This document shows, in pieces, positions 37,064 to 45,598 of a stretch of 64,000 nt of DNA (positions are counted from its first letter, which is position 1; the number at the start of each line of letters is the position of its first letter). Source of the stretch: Streptomyces cacaoi (GTDB lineage Bacteria > Actinomycetota > Actinomycetes > Streptomycetales > Streptomycetaceae); the NCBI RefSeq assembly GCF_006539165.1, contig NZ_BJMM01000019.1, positions 1 through 64,000 on the forward strand, read 5' to 3'. The notes under the pieces were generated by a model, which saw nothing but the letters and a program-made list of their open reading frames with translations, did no database searches and was not told the origin of the DNA. The position numbers and the translations under genes are program-made.

Positions 37064-37081
37064 GTGTTCACGGCTGAACAC
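37064..37081. promoter_or_regulatory. Operator-like palindrome between hmgA and citrate-type transporter
   Basis: GTGTTCACGGCTGAACAC has perfect 7-bp arms and a 4-bp spacer. It is 108 bp upstream of hmgA and 86 bp upstream of the divergent transporter, in the least GC-rich part of the interval. CGGATCCG (37021-37028) is a second short palindrome nearby. Confidence 0.6.
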
Positions 37082-37167
37082 CTTGTGGCCGGATTCGGGC
37101 CGCCCCTACGGTCATCCGGACCGCCGTGCAGGGCGGGTGGTTCGACGGTGAACGCAGAGGTGACCCG

Positions 37168-38649
37168 ATGCTGGCGATGCTGGGCTTCCTCATGATCGCG
37201 ACCTTTCTGACGCTGATCATGACGAAGCGGATGTCGCCGATGGCGGCGCTCGTGCTGATCCCCGCGCTCTTCTGCGTGCTCGCCGGGCAGGCCACCGGCC
37301 TCGGGGACCACGTCCTCAAGGGCATCGGCGAACTGGCGCCCACCGCCGCGATGTTGATGTTCGCCATCGTCTACTTCGGCGTGATGATCGACGTCGGCCT
37401 CTTCGACCCGGTGGTCCGGCTCATCCTGCGGTTCTGCAAGGCCGATCCGATGCGGGTCGTCGTCGGCACCGCGCTGCTCGCGGCCGTGGTCTCGCTGGAC
37501 GGCGACGGCTCCACCACCTTCATGATCACCGTCTCCGCCATGCTGCCGCTCTACCGCCGGCTGCGGATGAGCGTGCTGGTGATGACCGGTGTGGCCGCCA
37601 CCGCCAACGGCGTGATGAACACCGTGCCCTGGGGCGGACCGACCGCGCGGGCCGCCTCGGCGCTCAAGCTGGACCCGGCCGAGATCTTCGTGCCGATGGT
37701 GCCGGCGCTGGCCGTCGGGCTCTGCTGCGTCCTGCTGCTGGCCTGGGGCCTGGGGCTGCGCGAACGCCGGCGGCTCGGGACCCTGACGCTCCGGAAGTTC
37801 GCCCACGAGGCCGGGGAGCGCACCGGGACGGTCGCCGCGCGGCCCCACGCCCGCGCGGGCGGCGGCTCCGGCGCCCCGGCAGCCGCGTCCGGCGGAGCGG
37901 ATGCCACGGAAGAGGCGGGGGAGACGGCACCGGCACAGGGGACGACCGGCGCGGGGGAAGCGAAGGGAGCGGCCGGCACGGCGGGCACGCCGGAAGCGGC
38001 GCACCCGGACCTCGGGCTCGACCCGTACCGTGCCACCCTGCGCCCGAAACTCCTCTGGTTCAACGCCGCGCTCACCGTCGCCCTGCTGGCCGCGCTGATC
38101 ACGCAACTGCTGCCGATCCCGGTGCTCTTCCTGCTCGGCGCCGCCGTCGCGCTGACCGTCAACTTCCCGCGCATGGCCGATCAGAAGGCCCGGATCGCCG
38201 CGCACGCCGACAACGTGCTCAACGTCGCCGGCATGGTCTTCGCCGCGGCCGTCTTCACCGGTGTGCTCACCGGCACCGGCATGGTGGACGAGATGGCCCG
38301 GACCCTCGTCGGCGCGCTGCCCGACGGGCTCGGCCCGTACATGACGGTCGTGACGGGCGTACTGAGCATCCCCTTCACCTACTTCATGTCCAACGACGGC
38401 TTCTACTTCGGGATCGTCCCGATCCTCGCGGAGGCCGGTGCCGCGCACGGTGTTCCTCCCGTGGAGATCGCCCGGGCCTCGCTCGTCGGGCAGGCGCTGC
38501 ACATGTCCAGCCCGCTGGTGCCCGCGGTCTATGTACTCATCGGCATGGCCAAGGTCGAGTTCGGGGACCACACCCGGTTCACCGTCACGTGGGCCTCCCT
38601 CACCTCGCTCGTGGTACTGGGCGCCGGGCTGCTGTTCGGCATCCTGTGA
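37168..38649 (+). CDS. CitMHS-family divalent-metal-citrate-type transporter
   Basis: 493 residues from ATG with AGAGGTG upstream. About 11-12 membrane helices. The family core is visible in LIMTKRMSPMAALVLIPALF, IVYFGVMIDVGLFDP, VSLDGDGSTTFMITVSAM, VPWGGPTARAAS and FMSNDGFYFGIVPIL. Members import citrate complexed with Mg, Ca or Fe by proton symport. The specificity is not visible here. A polar Ala/Gly/Thr/Glu loop of about 75 residues (bases about 37800-38010) in the middle is longer than usual and looks like a low-complexity expansion. Confidence 0.9.
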   Translation: MLAMLGFLMIATFLTLIMTKRMSPMAALVLIPALFCVLAGQATGLGDHVLKGIGELAPTAAMLMFAIVYFGVMIDVGLFDPVVRLILRFCKADPMRVVVGTALLAAVVSLDGDGSTTFMITVSAMLPLYRRLRMSVLVMTGVAATANGVMNTVPWGGPTARAASALKLDPAEIFVPMVPALAVGLCCVLLLAWGLGLRERRRLGTLTLRKFAHEAGERTGTVAARPHARAGGGSGAPAAASGGADATEEAGETAPAQGTTGAGEAKGAAGTAGTPEAAHPDLGLDPYRATLRPKLLWFNAALTVALLAALITQLLPIPVLFLLGAAVALTVNFPRMADQKARIAAHADNVLNVAGMVFAAAVFTGVLTGTGMVDEMARTLVGALPDGLGPYMTVVTGVLSIPFTYFMSNDGFYFGIVPILAEAGAAHGVPPVEIARASLVGQALHMSSPLVPAVYVLIGMAKVEFGDHTRFTVTWASLTSLVVLGAGLLFGIL

Positions 38650-38736
38650 GCGGGGGCGCGCGACCCGGGGCGCGGGCCGCGGCCCGGGGCGGACACCGGG
38701 GCGCCGGGGCGGCACCAGCGGGCCCCGGCAGAGGTA

Positions 38737-38765
38737 CTGACACCGAGGTGACCGGCCAGTAAGTT
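38737..38765 (+). promoter_or_regulatory. Promoter of the aldehyde dehydrogenase gene, probably leaderless
   Basis: CTGACA and TAAGTT are 17 bp apart, and the -10 element ends eight bases before the ATG at 38774. No Shine-Dalgarno lies between, so transcription probably starts at or next to the ATG. Confidence 0.65.
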
Positions 38766-38773
38766 TGCCTTCC

Positions 38774-40192
38774 ATGAAGGCACATGACGCCCTGTACATC
38801 GACGGCGCCTGGCGCCCCGCGGAAGGCGGCGCGACGCTGGAGGACACCAACCCCGCCGACGGCACCCCGCTGGGCGCCGTCCCGGCCGGCGGCCCCGCGG
38901 ACATCGACGCCGCCGTCCGTGCCGCCCGCGCCGCACTGCCCCAGTGGTCGCCGACGGCCCCCGCCGAGCGGGCGCGGCTGCTCTTCCGGCTCCGCGACAT
39001 CCTCCAGGAACGCGGCGAGGAGACCGCCGCCCTGGTGACGGCCGAACTCGGCTCCCCGCTCACGCTCTCACGCAAGGTGCACACCGCCGTCCCCGTCCTC
39101 GTCTGCGGCAGCTACGCCGAACTGGCGGGCTCCTTCGCCTTCGAGGAGGAGAGAGGCAACTCGCGGGTGCTGCGCGCGCCCGTCGGGGTCGTCGGCGCCA
39201 TCACGCCCTGGAACTACCCGCTGCACCAGATCGTCGCCAAGGCCGCGCCCGCGCTCGCCGCCGGCTGCACCATGGTGCTCAAGCCGGCCGAGGACACCCC
39301 GCTGGTCGCCCAGCTGTTCGCCGAGGCCGTGGACGAAGCGGGCGTCCCCGCCGGGGTGTTCAACCTCGTCACCGGGCTCGGCCCGGTCGCCGGGCAGGCG
39401 CTCGCCGAGCACGACGGCATCGACCTGCTGTCCTTCACCGGCTCCACCGCCGTCGGACGCAAGGTCGCCGCGCTCGCCGCCGGCGGCGTCAAACGGGTCG
39501 CGCTGGAACTGGGCGGCAAGTCCGCCAACGTCATCCTGCCGGGCGCCGACCTGAACCGCGCGGTCCGCACCGGCGTCGCGAACGTGATGTCCAACTCCGG
39601 CCAGACGTGCAGCGCCTGGACGCGGATGCTCGTCGACGCGGACCGCTACGACGAGGCCGTCGCGCTCGCCGCCGAGTCCGCGGCGAAGTACGAGCCGGGC
39701 GACCCGGGCGAGGAGAGCACCCGCATGGGCCCCCTCGTCAACGCGAAACAGTACGAGCGTGTCACCGGCTACATCCGCCGCGGCCAGGAGGAGGGCGCCC
39801 GGCTGGTGACCGGCGGCGCCGAACGGCCGGCGGGCCGCGACCGCGGCCACTATGTGCGCCCCACCGTCTTCGCCGACGTCACCCCGCAGATGACCATCGC
39901 CCAGGAGGAGATCTTCGGCCCGGTGCTCTCGGTGATGCGGTACGAGGACACCGAGGAGGCGCTGCGCATCGCCAACGGCACCGTCTACGGGCTGGCCGGC
40001 GCCGTGTGGTCCGAGGACCGGGACGAGGCCGTCGCCTTCGCCCGGCGCATGGACACCGGGCAGGTCGACATCAACGGCGGACGCTTCAACCCGATGGCGC
40101 CGTTCGGCGGCTGGAAGCAGTCCGGCGTCGGCCGCGAACTGGGCGAGTACGGTCTGGAGGAGTACCTCCAGACCAAGTCGCTCCAGCTGTGA
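38774..40192 (+). CDS. NAD(P)-dependent aldehyde dehydrogenase
   Basis: 472 residues. Standard family motifs in order: APVGVVGAITPWNYPLHQ, VLKPAEDTP, LLSFTGSTAVGRKV, the general base Glu in LELGGKS, catalytic Cys in NSGQTCSAWTRM, and EEIFGPVLSVM. It oxidises an aldehyde to the acid. The C-terminal GRFNPMAPFGGWKQSGVGRELGEYGLEEY is typical of class I-like bacterial enzymes. The alcohol dehydrogenase 145 bp downstream suggests a two-step alcohol-to-acid route. The start is leaderless-looking. Confidence 0.94.
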   Translation: MKAHDALYIDGAWRPAEGGATLEDTNPADGTPLGAVPAGGPADIDAAVRAARAALPQWSPTAPAERARLLFRLRDILQERGEETAALVTAELGSPLTLSRKVHTAVPVLVCGSYAELAGSFAFEEERGNSRVLRAPVGVVGAITPWNYPLHQIVAKAAPALAAGCTMVLKPAEDTPLVAQLFAEAVDEAGVPAGVFNLVTGLGPVAGQALAEHDGIDLLSFTGSTAVGRKVAALAAGGVKRVALELGGKSANVILPGADLNRAVRTGVANVMSNSGQTCSAWTRMLVDADRYDEAVALAAESAAKYEPGDPGEESTRMGPLVNAKQYERVTGYIRRGQEEGARLVTGGAERPAGRDRGHYVRPTVFADVTPQMTIAQEEIFGPVLSVMRYEDTEEALRIANGTVYGLAGAVWSEDRDEAVAFARRMDTGQVDINGGRFNPMAPFGGWKQSGVGRELGEYGLEEYLQTKSLQL

Positions 40193-40336
40193 GCCCCGGC
40201 GGGCGCCCCGGCCGCACCCCGGCGGCGCCCGCCCCGCCGCCCCGCCGCACCCGCCGAGTCTCCCTGCCGTACTGCCGGACGGCCCCGCCGCCGTGCTGCC
40301 GAGAACCCGCCCGCCCCGGAAACCTGGAGCCGCCCC

Positions 40337-41422
40337 ATGGTCCGCGCCGCCGTGCTGCCCGCCGTCCACGCGCCGCTGAGCGTCACCACCATCGAGCTGC
40401 CCGAGCCCGGCCCCGGCCAGGTGCGGGTGCGGCTCGCCGCCGCGGGCGTGTGCCACTCCGACCTGTCGCTGTCCAACGGCACCCTGCGCCAGCCGGTCCC
40501 GGCGGTGCTCGGCCACGAGGGCGCCGGCACCGTCCTGGCCGTGGGCGAGGAGGTGACCGGCCTCGCACCGGGCGACCGCGTCGTCTTCAACTGGGCGCCC
40601 TCCTGCGGCAGTTGCCACTTCTGCGCCCGGCTCCACGAGCCCTGGCTGTGCGTGCGGGCCAACGAGGCCACGACCGCGCCCTACGCGCACACCGGCACCG
40701 GCGACGCCCTCTACCCGGGGCTGAGCGTCGCGACCTTCGCCGAGGAGACCGTCGTCCCGGCCCGCGCCCTCATACCCGTGCCGGACGGTGTGCCCTTCCA
40801 GGACGCGGCGCTCCTCGGCTGCGCCCTGCTCACCGGCTACGGCGCCGTCCACCACAGCGCCGGGGTGCGGCCGGGCGAATCGGTCGTCGTCCTGGGCACC
40901 GGCGGCGTCGGGCTGGCCACGCTCCAGGCCGCCCGGCTCGCCGGAGCCGGGCGGATCATCGCCGTCGACGTGGCCGAGGAGAAGGAGGAACTCGCCCGCT
41001 CCGCCGGCGCGACCGACTTCGTCCTGGCCTCCGAACGCACCGCCAAGGACGTCCGCGCCCTGACCGAGGGCGGATACGGCGCCGACGTCGCCCTGGAGTG
41101 CGCGGGCCGGGCCGAGACGATCCGCGCCGCCTGGGACGCCACCCGGCGCGGCGGACGCACCACCGTGGTCGGTATCGGCGGCAAGGACGAGCGCGTGACC
41201 TTCTCCGCGCTGGAGATCTTCCACTTCGCCCGCCAACTGCGCGGCTGCGTCTACGGCGACTCCGACCCGGCCCGCGACATCCCGCTCCTCGCCGAACACA
41301 ACCGCACCGGCCACCTCACCCCCTCCACCCTGGTCACCCGCCACATCACCCTGGACGACCTCCCCGAAGCCCTGACACACCTCGACGCTCCCCGCGGCGG
41401 CCGGACGGTGGTGCTGTTCTGA
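40337..41422 (+). CDS. Zinc-dependent alcohol dehydrogenase
   Basis: 361 residues from ATG after CTGGAG. MDR-family signatures: catalytic zinc site GVCHSDLS and GHEGAGTV, structural zinc site with four cysteines in CGSCHFCARLHEPWLC, and Rossmann GTGGVGLATLQAARLAGA. It oxidises alcohols or reduces aldehydes with NAD(P) or another nicotinamide-type cofactor. It likely forms an operon with the aldehyde dehydrogenase upstream. Substrate unknown. Confidence 0.93.
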   Translation: MVRAAVLPAVHAPLSVTTIELPEPGPGQVRVRLAAAGVCHSDLSLSNGTLRQPVPAVLGHEGAGTVLAVGEEVTGLAPGDRVVFNWAPSCGSCHFCARLHEPWLCVRANEATTAPYAHTGTGDALYPGLSVATFAEETVVPARALIPVPDGVPFQDAALLGCALLTGYGAVHHSAGVRPGESVVVLGTGGVGLATLQAARLAGAGRIIAVDVAEEKEELARSAGATDFVLASERTAKDVRALTEGGYGADVALECAGRAETIRAAWDATRRGGRTTVVGIGGKDERVTFSALEIFHFARQLRGCVYGDSDPARDIPLLAEHNRTGHLTPSTLVTRHITLDDLPEALTHLDAPRGGRTVVLF

Positions 41423-41486
41423 AGGGCGCCGCCCGCCCTCCCGATAACGGATCGCCCCCACCGGGGTGCGCTGCCAAGCTGACGGC

Positions 41487-42029
41487 ATGGCTGACGCGGA
41501 AGCGCTGTTGATCGGCGGGCGGGCGGGTGTCGGGAAGACGAGCGTGGGGTGGGAGGTTTCGGTGCTGCTGCGTGCGGCGGGGGTTCCGCACGCGGTCGTG
41601 GACGGCGACTTCCTGGGGCAGGTGCATCCGGCCCCGCCCGGGGACCCGCACCGTGCGGAGATCACCGAGCGGAATCTGGCCGCCGTCTGGGAGAACTTCG
41701 TCCGGTGCGGCTGCCGTCGGCTCGTCTACACGAACACGGCGAGTGTGCTGCCCGAGACCGCCGGCATGTTCCGGCGGGCCATGGGAGAGGGCGTGCGGAT
41801 CGTACGGGTGCTGCTGACGGCCTCCGATGCCACCGCGCGGGAGCGCCTGGTGCGCCGGGAGGCCGGTTCGGAGCTGGAGAAGGAGTGGGAGCGCAGCAGG
41901 CGCAAGGCGCGGTCGCTGGAGCTGCGGGTTCCGGGGGACGCCGTGCGGGTGGCCACGGACGGGCGGAGCGTCCCCGGTGTCGCGCACGAGGTGGTGGCCG
42001 CCACCGGCTGGGTTCCGCCCGCGCGTTGA
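41487..42029 (+). CDS. P-loop NTPase, kinase-like
   Basis: 180 residues from ATG (MADAEALLIGG). Walker A is GGRAGVGKTS at residues 9-18. Acidic residues in VVDGDFLGQ and a lid-like basic region (ARERLVRREAGSE...ERSRRKARSLE) suggest a small-molecule kinase of the AAA_33/zeta-like group. The phosphoryl acceptor is unknown. No Shine-Dalgarno is evident, and the gene may be leaderless. Confidence 0.75.
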   Translation: MADAEALLIGGRAGVGKTSVGWEVSVLLRAAGVPHAVVDGDFLGQVHPAPPGDPHRAEITERNLAAVWENFVRCGCRRLVYTNTASVLPETAGMFRRAMGEGVRIVRVLLTASDATARERLVRREAGSELEKEWERSRRKARSLELRVPGDAVRVATDGRSVPGVAHEVVAATGWVPPAR

Positions 42030-42084
42030 AAGCCGGCCGAGGGGGCGGGCCGAGGCCGTGGGCCGAGGTGGTGTTCTCCGGGGC

Positions 42085-42099
42085 TAAGCGTGCGCTCAG
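42085..42099. promoter_or_regulatory. TetR operator copy A (TAAGCGNNNGCTCAG)
   Basis: TAAGCGTGCGCTCAG lies 20 bp upstream of the TetR start and just before TAGGGT, a -10 element seven bases from the ATG. Copy B lies in front of the MaoC gene at 43226. Confidence 0.7.
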
Positions 42100-42119
42100 G
42101 TGGGGGATAGGGTGGCGGG

Positions 42120-42752
42120 ATGACCGATGCATCGTTCGGCGGTGTCACGCCCGACGCCGCACGGCGCCTTCTGCTGGGCGCCGTCGACGCCTTCGCGGAA
42201 CGCGGCTTCCATGCGACGACCACCCGCGACATCGCCGGCCGCGCCGGTATGAGCCCGGCGGCCCTGTACATCCACTACAGGACGAAGGAAGAACTGCTCT
42301 TCCACATCAGCAGGGTGGGGCACGAGCAGTCGGTCGCGGTGCTGGCGGAGGCCGTCGAGCAGGCGCCGGACTGCGCCGCGCGGCTGGCCGCCGCCGTCCG
42401 CGCGTTCGTCCGCTGGCACGCCGAGCACCACACGACGGCGCGCGTCGTCCAGTACGAACTCGCCGCGCTGGAGCCGGAGCACTACGAGCTGATCGTGGCC
42501 CTGCGGCGGCGCAGCGAGGAGATCCTGCGCGGGGTGCTGGAGGACGGGGTGGCCTCGGGCCGGTTCGCCGTCGACGACATCCGCGGGACGACGCTGGCGC
42601 TGATGTCCCTGTGCGTGGACGTCGCCCGCTGGTTCCGGCCCGAGGGGCGCCGGACGCCGGACGAGGTCGGCGCGCTGTACGCCGATCTCGCCCTGCGGAT
42701 GGCGGGCGACTGCGGGGCGGCCCCGGCGGGCGTCACCAGTAGTAGCGGCTGA
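42120..42752 (+). CDS. TetR-family regulator
   Basis: 210 residues from ATG. The helix-turn-helix is clear (AVDAFAERGFHATTTRDIAGRAGMSPAALYIHYRTKEELLFH). The C-terminal domain (FVRWHAEHHTTARVVQYELAAL...IVALRRRSEEILRGVLEDGVASGRF) matches TetR proteins that control fatty-acid or acyl-CoA genes. Its mRNA is probably leaderless. Its end overlaps the convergent MaoC gene by 20 bp, and both promoters carry the same 15-bp palindrome, so it likely represses itself and the hydratase. Confidence 0.91.
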   Translation: MTDASFGGVTPDAARRLLLGAVDAFAERGFHATTTRDIAGRAGMSPAALYIHYRTKEELLFHISRVGHEQSVAVLAEAVEQAPDCAARLAAAVRAFVRWHAEHHTTARVVQYELAALEPEHYELIVALRRRSEEILRGVLEDGVASGRFAVDDIRGTTLALMSLCVDVARWFRPEGRRTPDEVGALYADLALRMAGDCGAAPAGVTSSSG

Positions 42753-43197
42753 GGCTCTCGGCCACGCACACCGGCTTCTCGCCGCCCTCGCGTTCGACGG
42801 TGACGCGAGCGGCGACCTGTACTCCGCCGTCGGCCGCCTCGTCGACCTCGCCGAGCGTCACCCGGGCCCGCACGCGGGAGCCCACCGGTACGGGCGCGGG
42901 GAAACGGACCTTGTTCACGCCGTAGTTGACGCCCATGCGCATGCCTTCGACGCGCAGCACCTGCGGGACGAGGGCGGGCAGCAGCGAGAGCGTGAGATAG
43001 CCGTGGGCAATCGTCGTGCCGAACGGGCCCTCGGCGGCCCGCTCCGGGTCGACATGGATCCACTGGTGGTCGCCGGTGGCCTCGGCGAATCCGTCGATCC
43101 GCCGCTGGTCGATCTCCAGCCAGTCGCTGGTGCCCAGCTCCTCGCCGGCCGCCTCCCGCAGTGCGCCGGGCGAAGTGAAGACCCGGGGTTCCGCCAT
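42733..43197 (-). CDS. MaoC-like (R)-specific enoyl-CoA hydratase
   Basis: 154 residues from ATG with GGGAGGG upstream. A hot-dog fold with the hydratase signature: active-site Asp/His in FAEATGDHQWIHVDPERAAEGPFGTTIAHGYLTLSLLP. It hydrates trans-2-enoyl-CoA to the (R)-3-hydroxyacyl-CoA or acts in a related acyl-CoA step. It is a single gene, controlled through the palindrome at 43226. Confidence 0.93.
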   Translation of the reverse strand: MAEPRVFTSPGALREAAGEELGTSDWLEIDQRRIDGFAEATGDHQWIHVDPERAAEGPFGTTIAHGYLTLSLLPALVPQVLRVEGMRMGVNYGVNKVRFPAPVPVGSRVRARVTLGEVDEAADGGVQVAARVTVEREGGEKPVCVAESLSRYYW

Positions 43198-43225
43198 GGC
43201 GTGTCCCTCCCGAACGGGTACCGAA

Positions 43226-43240
43226 TAAGCGATTGCTCAG
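43226..43240. promoter_or_regulatory. TetR operator copy B (TAAGCGNNNGCTCAG)
   Basis: TAAGCGATTGCTCAG, identical to copy A outside the three central bases, lies 29-43 bp upstream of the MaoC start codon. Confidence 0.7.
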
Positions 43241-43302
43241 TGGTGTTGGCTGCGATCATGCCAGCCGGGAGCGCGGGGCGCCACCGCCGTCGCACGTCGT
43301 CC

Positions 43303-44757
43303 TCACCACATCGCCGGCCGGTGCCCGTGCCAGGGGCGGGCCGCCTCCAGCTGGGCGGACACCGAGAGCAGGGCCGCGTCCTCGCCGTACCGCCCGCCCA
43401 GCATCACACCCACCGGGAGCCCCTCGGGTGTGCGGTGCAGCGGCAGGGAGACGGCGGGCTGGCCGGTCGCGTTGTAGAGCGGGGTGAACGGGGTGAAGGC
43501 GCCGATCCGGCGGAACTCCTCGGCCGGGTCGGCGTCGCAGCGCAGCGCGCCGACGGGCAGCGGGGGCCGGCTGAGGGTGGGGGAGAGGATCATGTCGTAG
43601 CCGCCCTCCGCGGCGAGCAGCGTGTCCGCGACGGCCTGGCCCAGCGACCGGAAGGTGGACAGTGCGGCGGCGAACTCCGGTGCGGGGATGCGCCGTCCGC
43701 GCTCGCGCATGTGGCGGGTCAGCGGCATCAGGAGCTCTTCGCGCTCCTCGGGCACCGGGCGCAGCGCCGCCAGCACGGCCCACACCTTGGTGAAGGCGAC
43801 GGCGATCGATCCGTCGGACGGCAGCGCCACCTCGTCCACCTCGTGCCCCAGCTCGCGCAGCAGCTCCGCCGCCCCGCGTGTCGCGGCCAGGCACTCGGGG
43901 TGCAGTTCGGCGTCCGGCAGCGGCGGGTCGGTCAGCGTCGCGATACGCAGCCGGCCGGAAGCGCGCCCGGGGTGTGCGCAGGCCGCGTAGGTGTCGCCCG
44001 GCGGGAGCGCGGGCGCGGCGTACGGGTCGCCGGGCATCGGGCCGGCCAGGACGTCGAGCAGCGTCGCGGCGTCCCGCACGGTGCGGCCGAGCGCGCCGGA
44101 GGTGGCCAGGCCGGTCACATCGTGCAGCGTGGGGCCCGAACTGACCAGTCCGCGGCTCGGCTTGATGCCGAACAGCCCGCAGACCGACGCGGGGATCCGG
44201 GTGGAGCCGCCGCCGTCGCTGGCGTGCGCCACGGGGGCCAGCCCGGCCGCGACGGCCGCCGCGGCCCCGCCGCTGGATCCGCCGGCCGAGCGCGTGGTGT
44301 CCCACGGGCAGCGCGCGGGCGGCGCGATCCGGTTCTCGGTGTGCGAAGGCAGCCCGAACTCGGGGGTGTTGGTCTTGCCGGGCATGGGGCTGCCCCCGGC
44401 GCGCAGCCGGGCGGCCACATGGTCGTCGACCTCGGGGACGAGGCCCTCGAACGCGGCGGAGCCGAGGGAAGTGGGCACGCCGGCCACGTTGTTGAGGTCC
44501 TTGACCGGCACCGGGACCCCGTGCAGCGGCGGCAGCCCGCGTCCCTCGCGGCGGGCGGCGAGTGCTTCCTTCTCGGCCGCCGCGGCCTGGTCGAGCGCGA
44601 GCTCCCCGGTGACCGTGACGAAGGCGCCCAGATCGGCGCCGAGGCGGTCGACGCGCTCCAGGTAGTGGCGCGTCAGCTCCACGGGCGAGACGGTGCCTGC
44701 CCGTATCGCCGCCGCCTGTTCGGTCGCCGTCAGGTCGTGCAGTGCTGAGTCGGCCAT
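43303..44757 (-). CDS. Amidase-signature-family amidase
   Basis: 484 residues from ATG. The Ser-cisSer-Lys triad is visible as Lys in VPVKDLNNVAG, the Gly/Ser loop SAGGSSGGAAAA and DGGGSTRIPAS. KPSRGLVSSGP follows. It hydrolyses an amide bond. Substrates in this family range from small amides to acyl amides and cannot be told here. The Gly/Ser signature is intact and the length normal. A perfect 18-bp palindrome lies 80-97 bp upstream. Confidence 0.92.
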   Translation of the reverse strand: MADSALHDLTATEQAAAIRAGTVSPVELTRHYLERVDRLGADLGAFVTVTGELALDQAAAAEKEALAARREGRGLPPLHGVPVPVKDLNNVAGVPTSLGSAAFEGLVPEVDDHVAARLRAGGSPMPGKTNTPEFGLPSHTENRIAPPARCPWDTTRSAGGSSGGAAAAVAAGLAPVAHASDGGGSTRIPASVCGLFGIKPSRGLVSSGPTLHDVTGLATSGALGRTVRDAATLLDVLAGPMPGDPYAAPALPPGDTYAACAHPGRASGRLRIATLTDPPLPDAELHPECLAATRGAAELLRELGHEVDEVALPSDGSIAVAFTKVWAVLAALRPVPEEREELLMPLTRHMRERGRRIPAPEFAAALSTFRSLGQAVADTLLAAEGGYDMILSPTLSRPPLPVGALRCDADPAEEFRRIGAFTPFTPLYNATGQPAVSLPLHRTPEGLPVGVMLGGRYGEDAALLSVSAQLEAARPWHGHRPAMW

Positions 44758-44836
44758 CGTCGCCGTCCATCCCTTCGCGCCCTGTGGGGCCGTCGGCAGA
44801 GTGCACGGCGCATACTCGCACCCGGATCACGGGGTT

Positions 44837-44854
44837 GCATACCGCTCGGTATGC
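44837..44854. promoter_or_regulatory. Perfect operator palindrome upstream of the amidase gene
   Basis: GCATACCGCTCGGTATGC has perfect 8-bp arms and a 2-bp centre, typical of a TetR-type site. The half-site CATACCG is shared with the sites at 45924 and 53345. Confidence 0.65.
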
Positions 44855-44857
44855 GGC

Positions 44858-45598
44858 TCAGCCCTGGGAGGGGATGATCGTCGTCCCGAAGCCGAGGCGT
44901 GAACTCCCCATGGCGCGGCGGCCGTTGCGGCTCTCGGCGCGCTTGGGGTCGGAACGTGTGCTCTCGGTGCGCTTGTTCTCGGAGCGCTGGGCCTCCGCGC
45001 GCCGGGCCTCGGCCCGCTTCTCCGCCCGCTTCTCGGCGCGCTTCTCGGAGCGGCTGGGCTCCGTGCCGCGCCGGGCGGCGGAGTGCGCGGGCTCGGCGCG
45101 CTGTTCGGGACAGGCCCGGGAGTGCGGGACGCCGGCCGGCACCCGTGCGGCCGCTGCCCGGTCCGCCGCTCCGGGCTCCCGCTCCTCCACGGCGATCATG
45201 CGGCGCAGCACCTCGGCCAGCCGCGGAGTGGGCGGCTGGGCGGGATCGCAGGGCATCAGCGAACGGCCGCCCCAGCTCAGCCGGTGCCACTCGTCCAGCT
45301 CGGTGGGCTGCCTGATGCCCTTGCGCTTCTCCCGGCGGCGGCGCGCGCGGACCTCTTCCTCGTAGGCGAGCCAGACGGCGCGTGCCTCTTCCAGCTCCTC
45401 CAGTGCCGCCATCAGCAGTGCGGGGTCGGGCTCCCGGTCCTCGGGGTGGAAGCCCGCGTTCCGGCACAGGTGCTGCCAGGTGGCGCGGTGCCCGTAGGGG
45501 GCGAACCGCTCCAGACACTTGCGGAGAGCCTGGCGGCGTTGCGAGGGCTCTCTGTCAGGGTCACGGACTTGCTGGGCGAGTGCTCTGAAACCGGCCAA
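44858..45598 (-). CDS. Hypothetical protein with highly charged C-terminal repeats
   Basis: 246 residues. Translation probably begins at TTG, the first codon after an in-frame TGA, with GGGAGGTGGG eight to ten bases before it. The N-terminal 120 residues are well-formed (LRKCLERFAPYGHRATWQHLCRNAGFHPED, LEELEEARAVWLAYEEEVRARRRREK). The last 80 are Lys/Arg/Glu/Ser repeats (EKRAEKRAEKRAEARR) from a short tandem repeat. No export signal. Function unknown. A nucleic-acid-binding role is only suggested by charge. Confidence 0.75.
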   Translation of the reverse strand: MAGFRALAQQVRDPDREPSQRRQALRKCLERFAPYGHRATWQHLCRNAGFHPEDREPDPALLMAALEELEEARAVWLAYEEEVRARRRREKRKGIRQPTELDEWHRLSWGGRSLMPCDPAQPPTPRLAEVLRRMIAVEEREPGAADRAAAARVPAGVPHSRACPEQRAEPAHSAARRGTEPSRSEKRAEKRAEKRAEARRAEAQRSENKRTESTRSDPKRAESRNGRRAMGSSRLGFGTTIIPSQG

